From assembly GCA_017421145.1 (NCBI GenBank), contig JAFOTA010000216.1:1-7637 (forward strand): a DNA stretch of 7,637 nt. The letters are read 5' to 3'. The notes below the pieces were generated by a model that saw nothing but the letters and a program-made list of their open reading frames with translations, was not told the origin of the DNA and made no database searches. The first letter of the stretch is position 1. Each line of letters opens with the position of its first letter. Positions 5,882 to 7,637 of the stretch are shown in pieces. The DNA is from Treponema sp. (GTDB taxonomy: Bacteria > Spirochaetota > Spirochaetia > Treponematales > Treponemataceae). A program made the translations under genes and the position numbers.

Positions 5882-5890
5882 CCCTCAATT
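5870..5890. promoter_or_regulatory. Inverted repeat AATTGA-N9-TCAATT followed by a T run
   Basis: Arms at 5870-5875 and 5885-5890 flank nine bases, and a T8 run covers 5889-5896. It overlaps the second copy of the direct repeat. It could be an operator. It is terminator-shaped, but its stem is nearly all A/T and no plus-strand gene lies upstream to terminate. Confidence 0.3.
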
Positions 5891-5897
5891 TTTTTTA

Positions 5898-5926
5898 TTG
5901 TGCAGATAATCAAAACTGGATATATC
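5898..5926 (+). promoter_or_regulatory. Weak candidate promoter for the GH13 gene
   Basis: TTGTGC (5898-5903) and TATATC (5921-5926) are spaced by 17 nt, with 3 and 4 consensus matches. GATAAT (5905-5910) is a better -10 but has no -35 partner. The true start site is uncertain; the leader would be about 75-100 nt. Confidence 0.25.
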
Positions 5927-5987
5927 TAAGGAAACAATCAAAAATTTAATTTGGACGGATGACAGGTTTTTCATACCCACGCATTTG

Positions 5988-6000
5988 TCCTTACAAGGAG
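5988..6000 (+). promoter_or_regulatory. GH13 ribosome binding site inside a short inverted repeat
   Basis: AAGGAG (5995-6000) lies 8 nt before the ATG at 6009 and decides that start over an in-frame TTG at 5985. The site is preceded by TCCTT (5988-5992), which is complementary to AAGGA. The two could form a 4-bp stem with a TACA loop that partly masks the ribosome binding site. Confidence 0.6.
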
Positions 6001-6008
6001 ATGTATTT

Positions 6009-7580
6009 ATGAACAAGTGGCTTAAAGACGCGATTTTTTATGAAATCTATCCGCAGAGTTTTTGTGACAGCAATGGTGACGGCATCGGTGACATTCCCGG
6101 TATAATCAAAAAGCTTGACTACATCCAGGAACTTGGGTGCAATGCAATCTGGCTCAACCCTTGTTTTGATTCTCCTTTTGTTGATGCGGGCTACGACATC
6201 CGCGATTATTATCTTGTCGCTCCACGCTACGGAACGAATGAAGATTTGAAGCAGCTTTTTGCCGAAGCTCACAAACGCGGGATGCACATACTGCTGGACC
6301 TTGTTCCGGGGCACACATCGATCGAAAGCGAGTGGTTCAAGAAATCCGGGCTTGAAAAAAAGAATGAGTATACCGACCGCTATATCTGGGGCGACACAAT
6401 CTGGGAAAATTTTTCTGATGTCGGAAGCGTCACGGGAGCAATCCGAGGTGGAACTGAACGGAATGCAGCTTGTGCGGTGAATTTCTTTTCAGCCCAGCCC
6501 GCGCTCAATTATGGATTTGCCTGCCCTGACAAGACAAAGCCGTGGCAGCAGCCCATGGACGCACCCGGACCGATGGCGACAAGGGAAGCAATCAAGGATG
6601 TGATGCGTTTCTGGCTTGGAATGGGATGTGACGGTTTCCGTGTTGATATGGCGCACTCCCTTGTAAAATCAGATCCTGGTCATAAAGGAACGATAGCGTT
6701 GTGGCAGGATTTCAGTGCCTTCCTTGAAAAAGAATTCCCCGAGGCGGTTATGGTTTCCGAGTGGGGTGAACCGGATAAATCTCTTGCATCCGGTTTTCAG
6801 ATGGATTTTCTCCTGCACTTCGGGCCTTCCCATTATCTTGAGCTTTTCCGTGAGGATCATGCTTATTTTTCACGCAAAGGAGACGGTGACTGCAAGGCAT
6901 TTTTTGACACTTACATCCACAACCGGAATCTTACGAAAGACAAGGGCGGCCTCATGTGCATCCCGTCTGGAAACCACGACATGATTCGTCTTGCAAAAAC
7001 ACTTGACGCTGAGGAGATAAAGATTGCGTTCGCATTTTTGATTACGATGCCGGGAGTTCCGTTCATTTACTACGGCGACGAGATTGGAATGAAATATGTG
7101 GAGAACATCGCGTCTGTCGAAGGCGGATATGAGCGTACAGGTTCCCGTTCCCCGATGGCATTCGACAGATCGACCAACGCAGGTTTTTCATCCGCTCCGA
7201 AAGAAAAGCTTTATATCCGTCAGGATGATTCAAAATCAACAATCAACGCGGAAACCGAGTTGGCTGATGAGAACTCAATAATCCGTGAAGTCCAGCGTCT
7301 TATAAAACTGCGCAAAGCTCATCCGGCATTCGGTGCAACGGCTGAATTTGAACTTCTTCAAGCCGAAGATCATGCATATCCGTTCGTTTACAAAAGAAGT
7401 GCCGGGGGTGAAACGATATACGCACTCTTTAATCCAAGCGGAAAAGAAGCCGTCGTAACTGCCGCAATTCCTGAGACCGCGAAGATTCTGTATGCCGTCG
7501 GAACAAAAGAAACCGCGCTCAAGAAAAATGCAGACGGAAAAATCATTCTTCCGGGTGCCTGTGCAGTAATGCTTTCATAA
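6009..7580 (+). CDS. GH13 family alpha-glucosidase/alpha-amylase-like hydrolase, cytoplasmic
   Basis: The enzyme probably cleaves alpha-glucosidic bonds in malto- or isomalto-oligosaccharides. Its 523 residues, without a signal peptide, point to a cytoplasmic enzyme acting on imported sugars. The N-terminus WLKDAIFYEIYPQSF and calcium-loop-like DSNGDGIGD (20-28) are typical of the oligo-1,6-glucosidase branch. Conserved regions are DLVPGH (97-102), QPALN (163-167), GFRVD with nucleophile D213, VSE with acid/base E251, and GNHD with D324. A TIM barrel is followed by MPGVPFIYYGDEIG (347-360), the SRSPMAFD..TNAGF segment (379-392), and a C-terminal beta domain (about 440-523). Region I has Gly where most members have Asn (usual DLVxNH). 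The exact specificity is open: oligo-1,6-glucosidase, maltogenic, or a transglycosylase. The start is ATG 6009 with AAGGAG 8 nt upstream. The gene is divergent from the ECF gene, with no sugar transporter in view. Confidence 0.9.
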   Translation: MNKWLKDAIFYEIYPQSFCDSNGDGIGDIPGIIKKLDYIQELGCNAIWLNPCFDSPFVDAGYDIRDYYLVAPRYGTNEDLKQLFAEAHKRGMHILLDLVPGHTSIESEWFKKSGLEKKNEYTDRYIWGDTIWENFSDVGSVTGAIRGGTERNAACAVNFFSAQPALNYGFACPDKTKPWQQPMDAPGPMATREAIKDVMRFWLGMGCDGFRVDMAHSLVKSDPGHKGTIALWQDFSAFLEKEFPEAVMVSEWGEPDKSLASGFQMDFLLHFGPSHYLELFREDHAYFSRKGDGDCKAFFDTYIHNRNLTKDKGGLMCIPSGNHDMIRLAKTLDAEEIKIAFAFLITMPGVPFIYYGDEIGMKYVENIASVEGGYERTGSRSPMAFDRSTNAGFSSAPKEKLYIRQDDSKSTINAETELADENSIIREVQRLIKLRKAHPAFGATAEFELLQAEDHAYPFVYKRSAGGETIYALFNPSGKEAVVTAAIPETAKILYAVGTKETALKKNADGKIILPGACAVMLS

Positions 7581-7603
7581 ATCATTGAGCCGCAGTCTAA
7601 ATC

Positions 7604-7627
7604 GTTTTTGCGCAAGAAACTTTTTTT
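7604..7627 (+). terminator. Weak intrinsic terminator after the GH13 gene
   Basis: A 6-bp stem, GTTTTT (7604-7609) with AGAAAC (7615-7620), has one T-G wobble and a 5-nt loop. It is followed by T7 (7621-7627). The stem is AT-rich, so efficiency is doubtful, but position and T run fit the end of a transcription unit. Confidence 0.5.
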
Positions 7628-7637
7628 AACAGGGCCG

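Noticed and set aside
5985..6008. TTG start extending the GH13 protein by eight residues.
   Set aside because: It lies upstream of the AAGGAG site. The ATG at 6009 gives the standard family N-terminus.
6355..6361. A7 run in the GH13 gene as a slippery site.
   Set aside because: It encodes EKKN in a surface loop, with no downstream stem or alternative frame of interest.

Overview
This window looks like chromosomal DNA from a host-associated spirochaete, most likely a gut or rumen Treponema. The clues are indirect: moderate-to-low GC, a Cache-type chemoreceptor whose sensor-domain wording resembles Treponema receptors as I remember them, a loose spirochaete-style lipobox, and intergenic regions rich in A and T tracts. 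The genus is an inference. I see no phage genes, transposase, CRISPR array, tRNA or rRNA.

Layout, left to right. (1) Positions 1-139, minus strand: the first 46 codons of aspartyl-tRNA synthetase (aspS), running off the left edge. (2) Positions 140-281: a divergent promoter region holding three separate short dyads. (3) Positions 282-641, plus strand: a small, very acidic secreted protein, followed by two hairpin terminators. (4) Positions 737-2548, minus strand: a methyl-accepting chemotaxis protein converging on those terminators. (5) Positions 2549-2880: non-coding, with the receptor's leader and putative promoter, seven tandem 16-bp units (2709-2820), and a terminator hairpin for the next gene. 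(6) Positions 2881-3507, minus strand: a Ser/Thr/Asp-rich lipoprotein of unknown function with its own promoter. (7) Positions 3589-5721, minus strand: one 710-residue polypeptide that fuses both ATPases and the membrane T subunit of an energy-coupling factor (ECF) transporter. (8) Positions 5722-6008: a second divergent promoter region. (9) Positions 6009-7580, plus strand: a cytoplasmic GH13 glucosidase, with a weak terminator just inside the right edge.

The genes do not form one operon. Nearly every one has its own promoter, terminator or divergent spacing. As a set they fit a motile carbohydrate-fermenting spirochaete: sensing (receptor), vitamin or metal uptake (ECF module), oligosaccharide breakdown (GH13) and envelope proteins. 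No substrate-binding S component lies next to the ECF fusion, so its substrate cannot be read from this window and it may serve S components encoded elsewhere.

The points most worth a second look are the single-chain A-A'-T ECF module with its altered first ABC signature (LSLGQ), its apparently leaderless start (mirrored by aspS with the same 9-nt geometry), and the 16-bp repeat array upstream of the chemoreceptor promoter. I did not find a convincing new multi-gene system.
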